DNA from: Welwitschia mirabilis
Lineage: Eukaryota; Gnetophyta; Gnetopsida; Welwitschiales
DNA length: 64,000 bases
Direction: 5' to 3'
Assembly (NCBI GenBank): GCA_051453625.1
Contig: JBOZIK010000001.1
Coordinates: forward strand, 292,436,143 to 292,500,142
This document shows, one piece after another, positions 24,137 through 36,105 of the stretch (position 1 is the first letter of the stretch; each line of letters opens with the position of its first letter). A program made the position numbers and the translations under genes. The notes under the pieces are model-generated. The model was not told the DNA's origin. It ran no database searches and saw nothing but the letters and a program-made list of their open reading frames with translations.

Positions 24137-26629
24137 TAGCTTCTTACTTAGCCTTGTTAGTCCCTAATAAAGTAGGTTAATAACTATAATTATAAGCTAA
24201 ATTAACTACGATAACATTAACTAGGGATATGTAAATCAAGTTTAGAAAACTCAGTATGTAGGATCAAATTTTAAAATCTAATAAATTCAATGTTTTATCT
24301 TTGCAGATAATGTAACCATGCTATCATCTAGTATGTTGTACAGGCAATTATGAGGATAACAGCCTTTTGAAAATCAAGTTTCTATAATTATGCTTATTAG
24401 AAAATAATATCAAAACACTTACCAATGCATTAGTCCCTCACTTACAACATTTAGCACACAAAAAAAAAAAAAAAACGATTAAATATCATAATAAAGTAAA
24501 TTATCATAACATATAACTATAATTTCTTAGATAAATGTTGTACATGTAGAAAAGTAATAAGTTAAAAATGATATTCATAAATCAAACATTGAGTTTTTAA
24601 GTATAATCCACAAGTGTAAATACATAAAAAATAATCATAATATTATTCCCCTCATTTATGGTCTCCTAAATTACTTGGATTGCCCCTGCAAGAAAAAAAA
24701 ACTGTAAGTATTCTGCTATCAAGTGCATGTTTTACTAAATAATATTCAAAATACATATCACTCAAATAATAGATTATCATAATTAGAATAGTATATTATA
24801 AATATATATCATAAAAATTTGAAAATGATTCTCAAAATTTTTACTTAAAAATATTTTAAAAATATCTCAAAAGTATGTCCTACATTCCTTCACCCACAAA
24901 ACTCTCCCAAACTATGAATCAATACATCTTGTATTGTAGTAACATAAGAAGGAAAAAGATGAAAATGCAATTTAAGTATAAGTAACCAAAACAGGTGGCC
25001 TTTGAAGCAATAGTATTTGTGTGAAAGAAGGGTTAGAAATAGTTAGATAAATAGGAAACATAAAAATGAAGATGTGCAAAAAATATTAGTGCATCATTCT
25101 GTCTAGTCATCTAGATGACAAGGTGGATGATAAGATTTCAAAAGATTAGAAAAAAAAAGTATCAACTAAATAAGTTAAGCTTAGATAGTATCGTGGAGGT
25201 TGCCAAAGGTTATCAGAAAGTCTAAAAGATGGAAAATTGCTAAGAATCATCATTAATAAGGCATGAGCAAGGAGGTGAATTTTGAAAATAACTTAAGGCG
25301 AGAGAAGGAGGTGTCAAAGTAGGATAATAATAATCTACCAAGCTAAGGAAGATTATGAAAAGTGCCATGAACTCACAATCATTGTATGCATTGAAACTTA
25401 AAAAAAGATTAAAGAATTAAATTTGAAAAGATACTAAAATAATTTATGAGAAAAATTATCATTATAAGACTAAAGAAACATATTTGTTAAAAGAAAATTA
25501 ACTCCTATAAATAAAAACTACAAGTGTAAATAAAAATCAATACGAAAACGGCTAAATGATCAAGTCCTAAGTATTTGTGATGGAAAAGTATAGCAATGAC
25601 TTTGAAATATTAAATAAAATAAATAAGATAAAAAAAATAAAAATGGAAAACTAGAAACATGAATAATATTGTATACTTATCCTAAATTCAAACCTAACAA
25701 ATCCTCATTGAAGAAATCATAAGGTCATCTGATTAATGATGCACGACATAATGTAAAAACTTCATAAATTATTAATCAAATAGGTAGTGAGCATAATAAT
25801 GCCAAGTAACTAATGTTTTTAATTAATGAATGATAAGATTAAAAGTTACTTAGAATGGTCTCACCTACTCACACCTTAAAACACACCCAAATATTCAAAA
25901 GTAAAATAATCATGTAAAAATGCTATAAGCTTGATGAATTTAGGGAACAAGTAATGCCTATGATGACACCATGAACATCACTGATTCCATATCCTTAAAT
26001 TATTTATCATTAATCCATGATAAGGGGCATGCAACCATAGTTAGAAAATCAAGGACCTATGAAACTAGCCAACTAATCCCTAAGTAAAGTTCCCATAGCT
26101 ACCAACACTGTTAAAAGTATCTTTCTAGAAAATGTTACCCTAGTGTAGTAGGACATTATGTTGACCATGTATTTATCTTAAAAATAATAGATTATAGTAT
26201 TATTCTTTTTTTTTCTTTTTTTTATTTTTTAAATGAACAAATCCCACATGACCACATACTCTTAAAGATGAAGGTAAAGAAATGAGATAAAAAATAAGGA
26301 ATAACATCTCCAAATAAGTAAAGACTCATACCATCAAGAGAGAACACAAAAAACCAAGGCATCTTCCTTTAAAATAAAGTTCATAGATATGTGAATGTCT
26401 TAAGATTAGGTGAATTCAATCTTATCACTTTGAAATGCCCAAATGGAATATCACTACTCATGATAACTTTATAAAGTAAAACATAAATCAAGTTAGAGAT
26501 GTTCAGGTAACAACATGACATCCACTAAAGGAATTAACTAAGAAATAATTTAGATAATGGTAATAGGACTTTCAAAACAATTTCTTCAATCATGTTCAAG
26601 ATTTGATAACTCATATATTTTTAATATTT
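24137..26629. other. Non-coding region right of LTR B2 (3' part of E3)
   Basis: No protein motif. A poly(A) run lies near 24,462. A family-B palindrome site, GTCATCTAGATGACAAGG then TGGATGAT, lies at 25,106-25,132 and supports belonging to the same element family. On the minus strand this is between integrase and the 3' LTR, the place where Athila/Tat elements carry long non-coding tracts or an extra ORF. Confidence 0.45.
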
Positions 26630-26765
26630 ATCCATTTTTTTGAATTTTCCTTGTGTTCAAATCAAAAATATCAATTGAGCCATTAATTTGTACTTTCTCT
26701 AAAAGATAAGGATCTAATCATCTAGAGGTTAACTTACTGTGTAACATAAAAATAAAAATGAAAAA
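26630..26765 (-). pseudogene. Element E3 integrase C-terminal block
   Basis: FMLHSKLTSR, a stop in place of Trp, then LDPYLLEKVQINGSIDIFDL is read on the minus strand. It matches the integrase C-terminal block (lFPGKLkSRWsGPf.v..V...Gsi.i.d). It is diverged from the E1 block at 11 kb, showing that this is a separate element. No catalytic core was recognised to its right, so the pol gene of E3 is probably largely deleted. Confidence 0.75.
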
Positions 26766-28499
26766 TTAAAACATAACAATATAAAATCAAAAGGAAAATA
26801 CGCAAGAAAACTAAAAGTATTAGAAAAATCAAGTTTTATTTAGATTCTAAATCCTATTCAATACTTTATGTAAAAGAAAGAAAAATTTATTTTTCTAAGG
26901 CTATGGCCCTAAGGTATTCTACTTTAAAATAAGGACCAAACCAAATATTAACCAATTGATAAAACATAAAAGGTATACAATAATTTTTTAGTAAAATAAA
27001 TTAGAGGTAAACACAGTAAAAGGAAAAAACTTTAATAGCATAAAATTTAAATTCTAAATAATAGATGAAGAAATGATGAATTTCATTAAAAAATAATCTC
27101 TTATTGAAATAACATAAATCATTATCATTATCATATAATACATGGAAGGAACTACTCAAATAAAAGATATAAGAGGTATTTAAAGGTTCTTTAAATTATC
27201 TAGTAAGATTAAAAAGTTTTCTATTATTCAACTCAAGATATGGATTTTCATTAAGGAGTAAGGCTTTTCTTAATTATCATGACCAAATGGAACTTTGTCT
27301 CCATAAGTTTTATTAGCAACATAAAAGACAAAAAATTCATATAACTCATGGAAAAACAATCTCTTATTAAACTAATGATATAAAGAATTTGAAACATAAA
27401 TTTTATTCAAAAATTAATATTAAAAATGGGAGACATTAATGATACTATTTAGGATCTAAGAACTTTAAAGAAACTTTTTAGAATGATTGATTAAGATAGG
27501 TTTAACATACTGAAGAATATTCTTAAGATTTAATTCCAGGCATGGATTAGGAGTAAGAAGGCAAGATTTTCCCCAATTTAGAGTTTCAAGATATCCCAAG
27601 TTATACTTTTGACAGAGTAATCATTAAAGGTACAAGGTAAAGTGGACTTGCTAAAAGAGGGAAATGTGTTACTTTGAGTATTACATGGAGTTTTAAAAGA
27701 AAGATATTTATATATTTTAGGTATAGAATCCTAAAGGTTATGTATTTCATTAAAATCAAGAAGAGGAATGTGATTTATAAAATTACATAAATGTGCAAAT
27801 GGGAGAGATGAAGTAATGTTATCATGATCACATGGTAATGTGGAAGTAGAAGTAGGAGGAAAAATATTATTTAAGGTTTTGTATAAAAGCACAAGTGAAA
27901 GAAACAGAGAGACATGTGTAGACTCCTTAAGTTATTTTATTTCATTGGAAGGTATAAGTCTATTTTCCATTAAGTTTGGTTGATTTACTATGGGTTATTC
28001 ATTATTCTTATTTTCCTCATTATTAACTTCATCATTACTTGGTTGAATTATTTATTTACATTTTTCATCATTATATTTAATAATATTCCCCTCTCTTTTA
28101 TTATCTTTATCATTACCTCTAACTATATTTTCCTCTTCTTTATTATATTATTATTATTTTGTTAAGGAGTATTATCATTTTATAAGTTAGTGGATTCATA
28201 AAAAAGATCATTAAAAAGTTCATAAAAAGAAGGTGCCCATTATCTTCATTATTTGATGGAAGATTTACTGATATTTCTTGAATTCATTCTTCTTCTCCTT
28301 CATTGAGTAATTTAGTTAATTATAAACTATAATATTTATTATCTATCATAGAAATAGTGTCATTGATCATCATTTAGTATTATTGTTTAGATGACAGAGA
28401 TGGATGACTCCCTTCATTGTGTAAATTCTCTATTGATTTCTATTCATTACATAAATTCGTTCTTAATCTTATATATTGGACTTCTTTTAAAGGTTTGGA
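26766..28499. other. Remnant of E3 pol region, unresolved
   Basis: Protease, RT and RNase H should lie here on the minus strand but none can be read, and the 1.7 kb is too short to hold a full pol. The plus-strand open frame at 27,980-28,165 is almost all Ile/Phe/Leu/Asn in low-complexity DNA and is not accepted as a gene. Confidence 0.4.
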
Positions 28500-29852
28500 T
28501 CTTTAATTCTCATCATTAAGTAAGTGAAAACCAAGGATATGATCTAATATATCAATATCATTATCATCATCTTCTTCCTCAGCTTTCTTATCATCTTGTT
28601 GCATGTCATCATTTTTTAATTTATTAGATTCATCATAAGAAAAAATGTGATCATTATCTTCATCATGGATTAGAAAAAGTTTAGAGAATCAATTCTTTTA
28701 TTTTATCTTTATTCTTTAATAGGAAGTGAATGGGATTATGATCTTATATATCATCATCTAATAAATAGTCATCTTCATCCTTATTATTGAATAATTAAGT
28801 TTAATTATCATTGTTCTCATTTAGTCGTCCATCTCTTAATAAGTAGGACATTGTAGGTTGATTCATAATTTCTTTTTCTATATTAAATCAAGAATTGTTA
28901 CTACTTATTTCTACAATGTGGGATGTAGGAGGATACACTTATTATGTTATAAAAGAACCTTGAGATAGTTGATTTTGTAATAAATTTTGTTGAAGGATCT
29001 CAATCACATTTGTTATGTTCTTATTTTGATTTTCTAAATTTTTTTAGATATCTTCTAAGTTTTTATTAGTGTTTTCTTATCTCTTCGTTGTTTCATCATT
29101 ATTACTTTAGCATAGTAATTTCTTTCTTTATAGTAATTCATGATAGATGGATCTTCTTCATAGTAGTATATGGAAGAATGATGGAATTCACTAAAATAAT
29201 TATAGGATGTTTTATTAAATGAGGTAAAATCCCTATAATGTTAAAAAATTTTATTGTTATTTTTACATGAAGCCTAAAAAGAANNNNNNNNNNNNNNNNN
29301 NNNNNNNNNNNNNNNNNNNNNNNNNNNNNNNNNNNNNNNNNNNNNNNNNNNNNNNNNNNNNNNNNNNNNNNNNNNNNNNNNNNAATGTTAAAAAATTTTA
29401 TTGTCATTTTTACATGAAGCCTAAAAAGAAGAAAGGAAAAATAAGATGGTTAAAAAGAGGAAGGGACCCAATTCCTAATTTTAGCATCATTTCATGGTGC
29501 CCACCTTCCTTTTACAAATATTTCTCTAAGTGTTCTTTTTCCATTATCCTCTAAAATTCTATTATGTCTTCTTTCTTTTAGCTCTGATTTTAGAAAATAG
29601 TTCTCCTATGGTTCTTTCATTATTATTCATATAAATTCTTATGTTTCTCCTTCTTTTAACTAATATTTCTCCAATGGTCCTAGTATCATTATTCTTAGAA
29701 GTGGATGAGAAGGATGAACAAGAAGAATTTTTGGTTCTAGGTTCTACATTATTAATATGAGATAAGTTAAAATATTTTTGGATTTTTCATTTTCTTTTAA
29801 TGATTAACTCTTCAATTGTAATGTTTGCATTTGAATTAGAGGTTTCTATCAT
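28500..29852 (-). pseudogene. Element E3 gag (Athila/Tat-like) with acidic C-terminal linker
   Basis: The start codon is taken at 29,852-29,850. The N-terminus reads MIETSNSNANITIEELIIKR and is homologous to the gag starts of B4 (44,321, VNSNANVTLKGLIVNNKCKI) and B5 (47,855). It continues with a motif repeated about four times (NDTRTIGEILVKRRR, NNERTIGELFSKIRA, DNGKRTLREIFVKGR). After the 100-N gap (29,284-29,383) come YYYEEDPSIMNYYKERNYY and a coiled-coil-like stretch with NLENQNKNITNVIEILQQNL (about 29,190-28,950). A very acidic tail follows (DDKKAEEEDDDNDIDILDHI, about 28,690-28,540). Frameshifts and stops are present. The role would be the particle protein; the acidic tail resembles gag-pro linkers. 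Confidence 0.75.
29284..29383. other. 100-N gap with duplicated flanks
   Basis: AATGTTAAAAAATTTTATTG and the following TTTTTACATGAAGCCTAAAA occur directly before (29,238-29,283) and directly after (from 29,384) the gap with one base change. Either a real tandem repeat or two unmerged contig ends of the same sequence. Confidence 0.9.
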
Positions 29853-30139
29853 GATTGTATTAATTGATACCACTCATTAATAAAGAAGGAATAAAATAAT
29901 TTTTCTCTTAGTCTTTTATTTTTACAAATTTTGAAAAAATTGGTTCTTAAAATAATAAAAACAAAAAAAAAATTATTTAGTTCTTGGAATTTACATACTT
30001 GATGTGTGTATACCTGAGTTTTATTTATGGTCAAGTAAGCCTTCTTTGCTATTTTCCTTAATTAAGCTTTATTCTCTTTAATATTTTGACTTTTTACTGT
30101 GTCCCTGCATGCTCAGAAAAATTCCTATATATTCTCATC

Positions 30140-30402
30140 TTACGCATCATTTAGATGATATCCTGAATGATCACTCTATACAACAATAAAAAATAGACAA
30201 ATAAAAAATAGATTTACAAAAAAAGCAGAGGCATAAACACAACTATTAGTCATTCTCCTATGCCTTCTAGATGATAGGGAAGATGATATCAACTTATTAC
30301 ACTATGAAAAATGAAAATAAAACTATAGGAAAAAATAACAAAAAAATCTAACCCCAGGCCATCATCTGCCTATGTCATCTAAACAACATCAAGGATGACA
30401 AG
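30140..30402. repeat. Cluster of palindromic CATCTAGATG-type sites in the E3 leader
   Basis: Three sites occur within 260 bases: CATCATTTAGATGATATCC (30,145), TGCCTTCTAGATGATAGGGA (30,261) and ATCATCTGCCTATGTCATCT with AAACAACATCAAGGATGAC (30,361-30,400). The ancestral form seems to be RTCATCTAGATGAY followed about 8 bases on by GATGA. The same sites occur in the leaders and LTRs of all family-B elements. Confidence 0.8.
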
Positions 30403-30555
30403 CTTAAAAAACACAAAATGAAAAATGAAAAATATGGAAAGAAAGACTATAATATATACAATAAAAATATGATGCTACCACAAACAAATAACTTGAATTA
30501 AAATCCAAGGCACTTATCTAGGTAATAATAATCCTCAAACTCCTTACAGCCTTTT

Positions 30556-30573
30556 TTAATAATAGTGTCATAA
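30556..30573 (-). other. Degraded primer-binding site of E3
   Basis: TTAATAATAGTGTCATAA abuts LTR B3 at the same place as GGTAATGGTACCAAGA beside B5. Alignment suggests the same primer site, decayed almost beyond recognition. Confidence 0.4.
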
Positions 30574-31132
30574 TGTTTTCTTATGCATTTATGTAATCGT
30601 TTATGTCTTTGATCAAAATTATCAATCATAAATATTTACACAACATGCTTAATAGTATAGATGGGAGTTAACCCAAATGTCATTATTGAAGGAAGTAAGC
30701 TCAAAGTTAGAGAATTGATTTAAATGAAGTATTTTTAGTATTTTTCATTTAGGTTCAAATGAAAAGAAAAATACAAGAAAAAAATGCAAAGTAACCACTA
30801 ATGCAATGAAATGAAGACTATTCTAAATGAAATATCTATCCAACTACCAAATATTCATGCCATAAAGATTGACCCTGTATAACATAGATCAATCAAGGAA
30901 ATTAACACTAACTCTACATCGAATAGAATATGAAAAACATGAAATTATTAAGATATGAAATGTAAAAAATAATGCAAGATCTAAACTAATGATTTCAACC
31001 TTAATAAAGGTTGTCCTCATGATCTAGATCAATTATAAAGATTTTACCAAACTATAACTAACATAAACTATAAGGGAGATGCACATATAAAACTTAAAAA
31101 AAAATTTTATTAAAGTCAAATAAACATCCTTG

Positions 31133-31369
31133 TTATAAAAAAAATAGCATCTTCATAAATGATACATAGTGCAACACCAAGGAAGACTCCTTTCTACAAT
31201 AATGGATAGACCTCCTGTCCTTTGATCTTTTGTCATAATATTTCCAAGTTTTAAAGAAGATAAAAAACTTATGATGATAATAAAGGAGGTATTTATTATA
31301 ATAAAATATCCTAACAATAGAAAATATAATAGATACAACAAAAACCCTAATGGTGTATAGGAGGTACAT
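31133..31369 (-). other. Protein-like segment shared by LTR family B copies (in B3)
   Basis: The sense-strand frame holds YDKRSKDRRSIHYCRKESSL then VLHYVSFMKMLFFL, aligned with the segments in B2 and B4. A possible TATA site lies just upstream in the sense direction (TATTATAATAAATACCTCC, read on the minus strand near 31,285-31,310). See the related finding for how to test whether it is translated. Confidence 0.35.
31285..31310 (-). promoter_or_regulatory. Putative LTR TATA region, conserved AATAAATACCTCC
   Basis: Read on the minus strand, TATTATAATAAATACCTCC precedes the conserved transcribed-looking segment of the LTR. The same AATAAATACCT block is present in B1 (near 17,555) and B4 (near 42,744), with weaker forms in B2 and B5. 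Conservation in five copies makes it a fair candidate for the LTR promoter core. Confidence 0.4.
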
Positions 31370-31929
31370 GATACATTATGGAAGTTAGGTGAAATTTGAT
31401 GCATTGATTAAAATTAGGTGTCATCTTGATTATCATCTAGATGATGGTGGGGATGACACCACATCAAGAGGGGTTCCACATTAGCTTCCATCTTTAGTCC
31501 AATCAGTATCCTTATCATCTTGCATGTGTTGTCATCTATACTATCATCTAGATGATGAAGGGGATAATAGTCTTTTTAAAGTTTTTTATCAAGTCAAATT
31601 GGATTTGTAGATCATTAATTCCTTCTTAGAATGTGAAGTATCATTAATCATCCAAAATACCTCCAAATGTACTAGTAATTGCACATTTTTATGATTCCTC
31701 CTTAATTCTTAAGAATTATCAAAATCCACTTAAACCTATCTAAATTTCCTACAAAACTACTTAAAATACCCCATCAAAAACACATAATTTGGCAATAACA
31801 ATGTCTTCTCTTTGAAAACCCTATAAAAAATAATTACTTATTCATATAAATTATGATATGTCACTTCAATGGAAAAGAGATAAGATGAAAATGTAGTAAA
31901 GAAAAGAAATAAATGTTGTATATAAAAAT

Positions 31930-32190
31930 AAAGAGGCCTAAAAAGGGACCAGTATAAAAATAAAATAAAATAAAATTACAGGAGATTTAAGTTAGAGAAA
32001 TGTAAATTATAGAATGAAAAATTTTAAAGGAAGAGAAAAAAAGCACTAAATGAGGACTAGTATAAAAAGAAAGAAAAAAGAAAAAGGACTAGTTTGAGTT
32101 CCACTAAAAGAGGATTAATATTATACATTAACAAAGAGAAAAATAAATAAATCACTAAAAATGGACTAGTATAGAATAAAAATAAAATAA
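31930..32190. repeat. Imperfect repeats of a GGACTAGTATA-containing unit
   Basis: Variants of CACTAAAAATGGACTAGTAT followed by an A-rich AAAATAAAA tract recur about four to five times (AAAGGGACCAGTATAAAAAT, AATGAGGACTAGTATAAAAA, AAAGGACTAGTTTGAG, AAATGGACTAGTATAGAATA). No coding. It lies between LTR B3 and family A copy 2. Confidence 0.65.
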
Positions 32191-32284
32191 AAAGAGCAAG
32201 AAAGAAAAAGAGCAAAAAATGTTTATGTATGCTCCACTATAGCTATCATGCCATTAATCCCTATCAATGGCACTAAAAAGCTAT

Positions 32285-33570
32285 TGTGGTTTATTTTTTT
32301 ATATTCTTTGCATTTTTTAAATATTATGAGTTTTAAATTTTGTTCTAGGATATAAATCTAGGTAAACCAAAATTCAACTTTCGCTAATAAAACTTCATTT
32401 TAAGTATAGCTTTGATGTCATTCTTCCTAAGGGATAAATGCAATAGTAAAAAATATTGAATAAAAATAGATATATAACTATCACAAAGTAGCTAAGTATT
32501 ATAAAATTATACAAGAAAAAGAGTTTTATTAAACAAATAGACTAAGCTAGAGATTAAGCATAACCTTAAGATCTAGCATGAGCATAACAATAATAAATAA
32601 AATATTCAATGAACATGGATTTCTTCCATGACTATTCCAAAGAAATTATGTTAAGAATACATTAAATATTAAGCATGAAAATGTAATCTAATTTATCATA
32701 TTAGTATTAGGGAAAATTCTTAGTCATGCTAGCTCTGATATCCCACTTTAAAAGCATGAAAATTAGGAGATAAATTGTTAAAAAAATCAAATTATAGTAT
32801 GCAGAGTAGTATTAAATCATAAAGAATCACTTAGAAATACAAAAATGATTAATAAATACTTCAATATATATTAAGTATTATAAGTATGAAAAACATACAC
32901 ACTTAAAATTAAGAAATTAGATGAAAGAAATCCTAGATTCCATTGCATCATAAAACAAAATGACATTAATGAAAGATTTAAATTAAAGCTAAAAATATCA
33001 TGCTAGCCTTAAAGTGCTATTTGATATCTAATATAAAAGATTCAAATTGATATATAATACATGCTCTCTTAATAATGTTTACAAATCATGCATCCATCAA
33101 TAAACCAAAACATGAGGCTAAGATAGGATTCTATACATCAAAAACTAGGGTTAGGATTAGAGTTTTGTAAATATACATAAAATTATCTTCTTTAGAGTAA
33201 GTTATGAATTGACTTAGTTAACTCAGCATTTGAAGAGGATCTTAGAATGTAAGAATGAATGTTATAGGACCAACAAGACTGATGCCACCATCAAGTTCCA
33301 TAACCACTGCCAACATTCTAAGGAGATAATTTTTTAGCTTCTACAGAGTGATTCTTTAGCCTATTAAAAATCTAAAGAATCATAGTATGAAGTTTGAATA
33401 TTACTAAATTGTAATTTTAATAGCATTAATAAAAATAAATTTATAAAACCATGAAAAAGAAAACTTGATCATGCTAAATTGGTCTTAATTACTTGATAGA
33501 AATGTCACTTTTTTCATGTTAATAGGTGTATAGTTCATACTCATCCTTTTTTCCATATCCTCTCTTAAAT
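32285..33570. repeat. Dispersed repeat family A, copy 2
   Basis: It matches 5,927-7,500 (see copy 1) without the 293-bp duplication. TAGCTCTGATATCCCACTTT near 32,729 resembles a minus-strand initiator-Met primer site (GCTCTGATACCA) with one inserted base. If correct, the element internal part lies left and an LTR starts near 32,743. No protein motif accompanies it. Confidence 0.6.
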
Positions 33571-35599
33571 ATATGATATCTTTCATCACTACTTATTACC
33601 TTTCAAGATGATTTTTTACATAATATACTATTGTCTTATTTGGTGATATTTTAAAATTAAATCCACAGTATTTTGAAATCAAATTCAAAAACTAACTTGG
33701 CATAAACTCAAAACTTGCTCTAATACTAAATCATGTAGAGCTAACATAATGAAAACTCTAAGAACACTTTTGAGATCATGTTTCAAATAAAACATAGAAA
33801 ATACATAAGAAATATGCAAAGAATAAGGTAATGGATATAATGAAGGAATCACTCTATATTAATAAAATAGAAATTATAATGATTATAAACTTGAACTACA
33901 ACTAATATAGATTTTATAAGCTTTCCCTAATAGTGGCTTCTAAAGCCTCACCATGGATTTACCACTTTAGTGTTTAGGATCCTTTAAGAGAGAATAGAAT
34001 TAAGCCATGATCTTACATAGGGAATCTTTTCCTTAGTTTCCAACAAGATCTTCTTTTGAGCTTTTAACTCCAAGATTTCTTACTTCTTCTTTCTTAAGTT
34101 CAACTCCCAAAGCATCTCTCCAGGTGATCATGCCCATTATTTCCTTATAATGTTTTGTTTAAAAGGCTCATAGAGGAATTCTTATCATGAGAGAATTCTT
34201 TTAGTACAATCCTCTTATACATTTCACCTAAAATTATATTTACATGTACCTTATTTCTTACATCTTTATTTCCTCTAAACTTAACATATTTGTTTCATCT
34301 TATTTTTTGATAAATCTTGCTAAGAACTACACATCATTCCTACATGATAATTATACATAGTAAATTCATGAAAATTCCACATGGTGAATTTTATTTTCCA
34401 TATATGCTTACTAAATCCTTAACAAATAGTCCTCTAACTAAAACACACTCTTTATTTTTATTTTTCTAAGGATGATTTTACATTAGTTTTATTTAAAGTT
34501 ATTATATTAATTATATTATGACACATTTTCCTAAATGTTGAGAGGATATAGGTTAAAATAAAACGGATTTTTGTAAATTACTAGATTTTCATTAGTAGAA
34601 GATAAAATTGTATCTAATTTAATGTCTCTTTTTATACTATATGTTTTTTATTAAAGTAATTTTTACTACTATTTCCCTAAATGTAGTTATATTTACAGTA
34701 TTATAATTCATCAAAATTTATTAATGTAAGTGTATTAGGGTCATGTAAAAGTTGAATAGTTCCTTTAGTAAGTAAGATTAAGAGAATCTTAAATAAAGAT
34801 ATATCTAATTTATTAAATATTTTGTCAAGTCATTAGAATTTATTAAAGTTATTATAGTATGATGGATAAGTTTTCTTGTGTACTTGAAGAGGAAGGATTT
34901 CATTTAATTATTTATGTGTAGTTATTATTTGTATTCATTTTTTTATGAATGAAACATTCTTTGATATTATAATATCAATCCTTCTACTTCATTTCTTAGT
35001 ATTATTGTCAAACTCATTTTTTTAGTCCTGTATTAATTCTTCTTCCTTTTCAACTATCACTGTTTATTTAGCTAATTTAACTATATAATTAAGTATATCA
35101 AAGCATGCTTAGATATATAAGTAATAAATAAATTAGGAAATAGGTAAATAAGTTGTAATCTGATATTAGATATTATAGTTATAATGCTACAACTTTTTAT
35201 AATTATGTATAATCATTTACATTTTTAATTACCCTTTTCCATAAATTTTTAAACACTTTGAGTGAGATTCATTTAGAAATATGATGGAATATTATTGAAT
35301 AAATAATTCAAACAATCATTTAAAACTTATAATTAATCAAGATAAGTATTGATGATCCATTTTAATGCATGTTTCTATAAGAATATACAAAATAGATAAT
35401 AAGTAATATTTGATTCTATCTAGAGAAGGCAACACATATTTTTAAAAGTTTGAACATGAATAAGATTCTCAATCTATATGAACTTATCCAAATTTGGGAT
35501 CTTCAAAGAGATAATGAGTTTTTATATAATATAGAAATTAATAAGGTGTAAAATATGAAATACAAAAATTTCCTTTATTGAGTTAAGTATTTAATGTAA
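33571..35599. other. AT-rich, no gene recognised; primer-site-like motif at 33,717
   Basis: GCTCTAATACTAAATCATGT at about 33,717-33,736 resembles GCTCTGATACCA followed two to four bases later by an LTR-like TG, as in minus-strand copia elements. The sequence to the right (TGTAGAGCTAACAT...) could be an LTR, but no matching copy or end was found. Nothing else is recognised. Confidence 0.35.
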
Positions 35600-36105
35600 T
35601 TAATAGCTTTCCAAAAAGTAGAAAAATCATCATCTAGTTCTTTTATATTCTTATCATAAGTATAGACCTTTTTTTTTCAAGCATTAATCATGGATGGTAT
35701 AAATTCCTTTACCTTTTTATTTTTCTTAATCCCTTATACATTTGATAAAATTTTGTTCTAGTTTTTTTGAAACCTTATGATTAGAGTTAAGAATATCTAA
35801 AACTATCTTAAATTATCCATCTTTAAAACTTCTTAGTGATTACAGGAATGGTTTCTTTTGTAGTTAGATTTAGCATTATTTTAAATTTTTAGGTGATTTA
35901 TTATGGACATTTAACATGTGAGATTAATATAATCTCTTTGTAGTAAAATGATGTATATAAGAGCTAAGATGGTCTTATTAGACTCTTTAAAAGTCTTTGT
36001 ATTAAAAAATTTGAGTAATGTTCTTCTAAAGTAAAAGTGCTTGGATCCCTATTAATTAAATCAAAATACTCCTCTAGGGTAGAAGGCCTATGGCATTTAG
36101 TAACT
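35600..36105 (-). pseudogene. Unidentified minus-strand coding-like relic
   Basis: The minus strand reads PSTLEEYFDLINRDPSTFTL then EEHYSNFLIQRLLKSLIRPS (about 36,080-35,970) and, after many stops, KKVYTYDKNIKELDDDFSTF then WKAINYIKYLTQ (about 35,680-35,590). Composition is coding-like, but I recognise no family. Possibilities are an ORF of an undetected element or a dead host gene. It is interrupted throughout and cannot be functional. Confidence 0.3.

Larger units (their letters stand above)
30574..31801 (-). repeat. LTR family B, copy B3 (about 1.23 kb)
   Basis: It begins TGTTTTCTTATGCATTTATG and ends TTTGGCAATAACAA, and matches B1, B2 and B5 throughout. Two palindrome-type sites are well preserved: TATCATCTAGATGATGGTGG (31,431) and CTATCATCTAGATGATGAAG (31,541). 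It adjoins the E3 leader and gag to its left, so it is the 5' LTR of E3 on the minus strand. With B2 as the possible 3' LTR, E3 spans 22,887-31,801 (about 8.9 kb). No matching target duplication is seen at the two outer edges. Confidence 0.9.

Noticed and set aside
27980-28165. Plus-strand frame resembling a membrane peptide
   Set aside because: Composition Ile/Phe/Leu/Asn follows from AT-rich low-complexity DNA; the neighbouring signal is minus-strand gypsy coding.
22887-31801. 5-bp target-site duplication around the B2-B3 pair
   Set aside because: Bases outside the two outer edges (GGACA and TGTCT) do not match as direct repeats.
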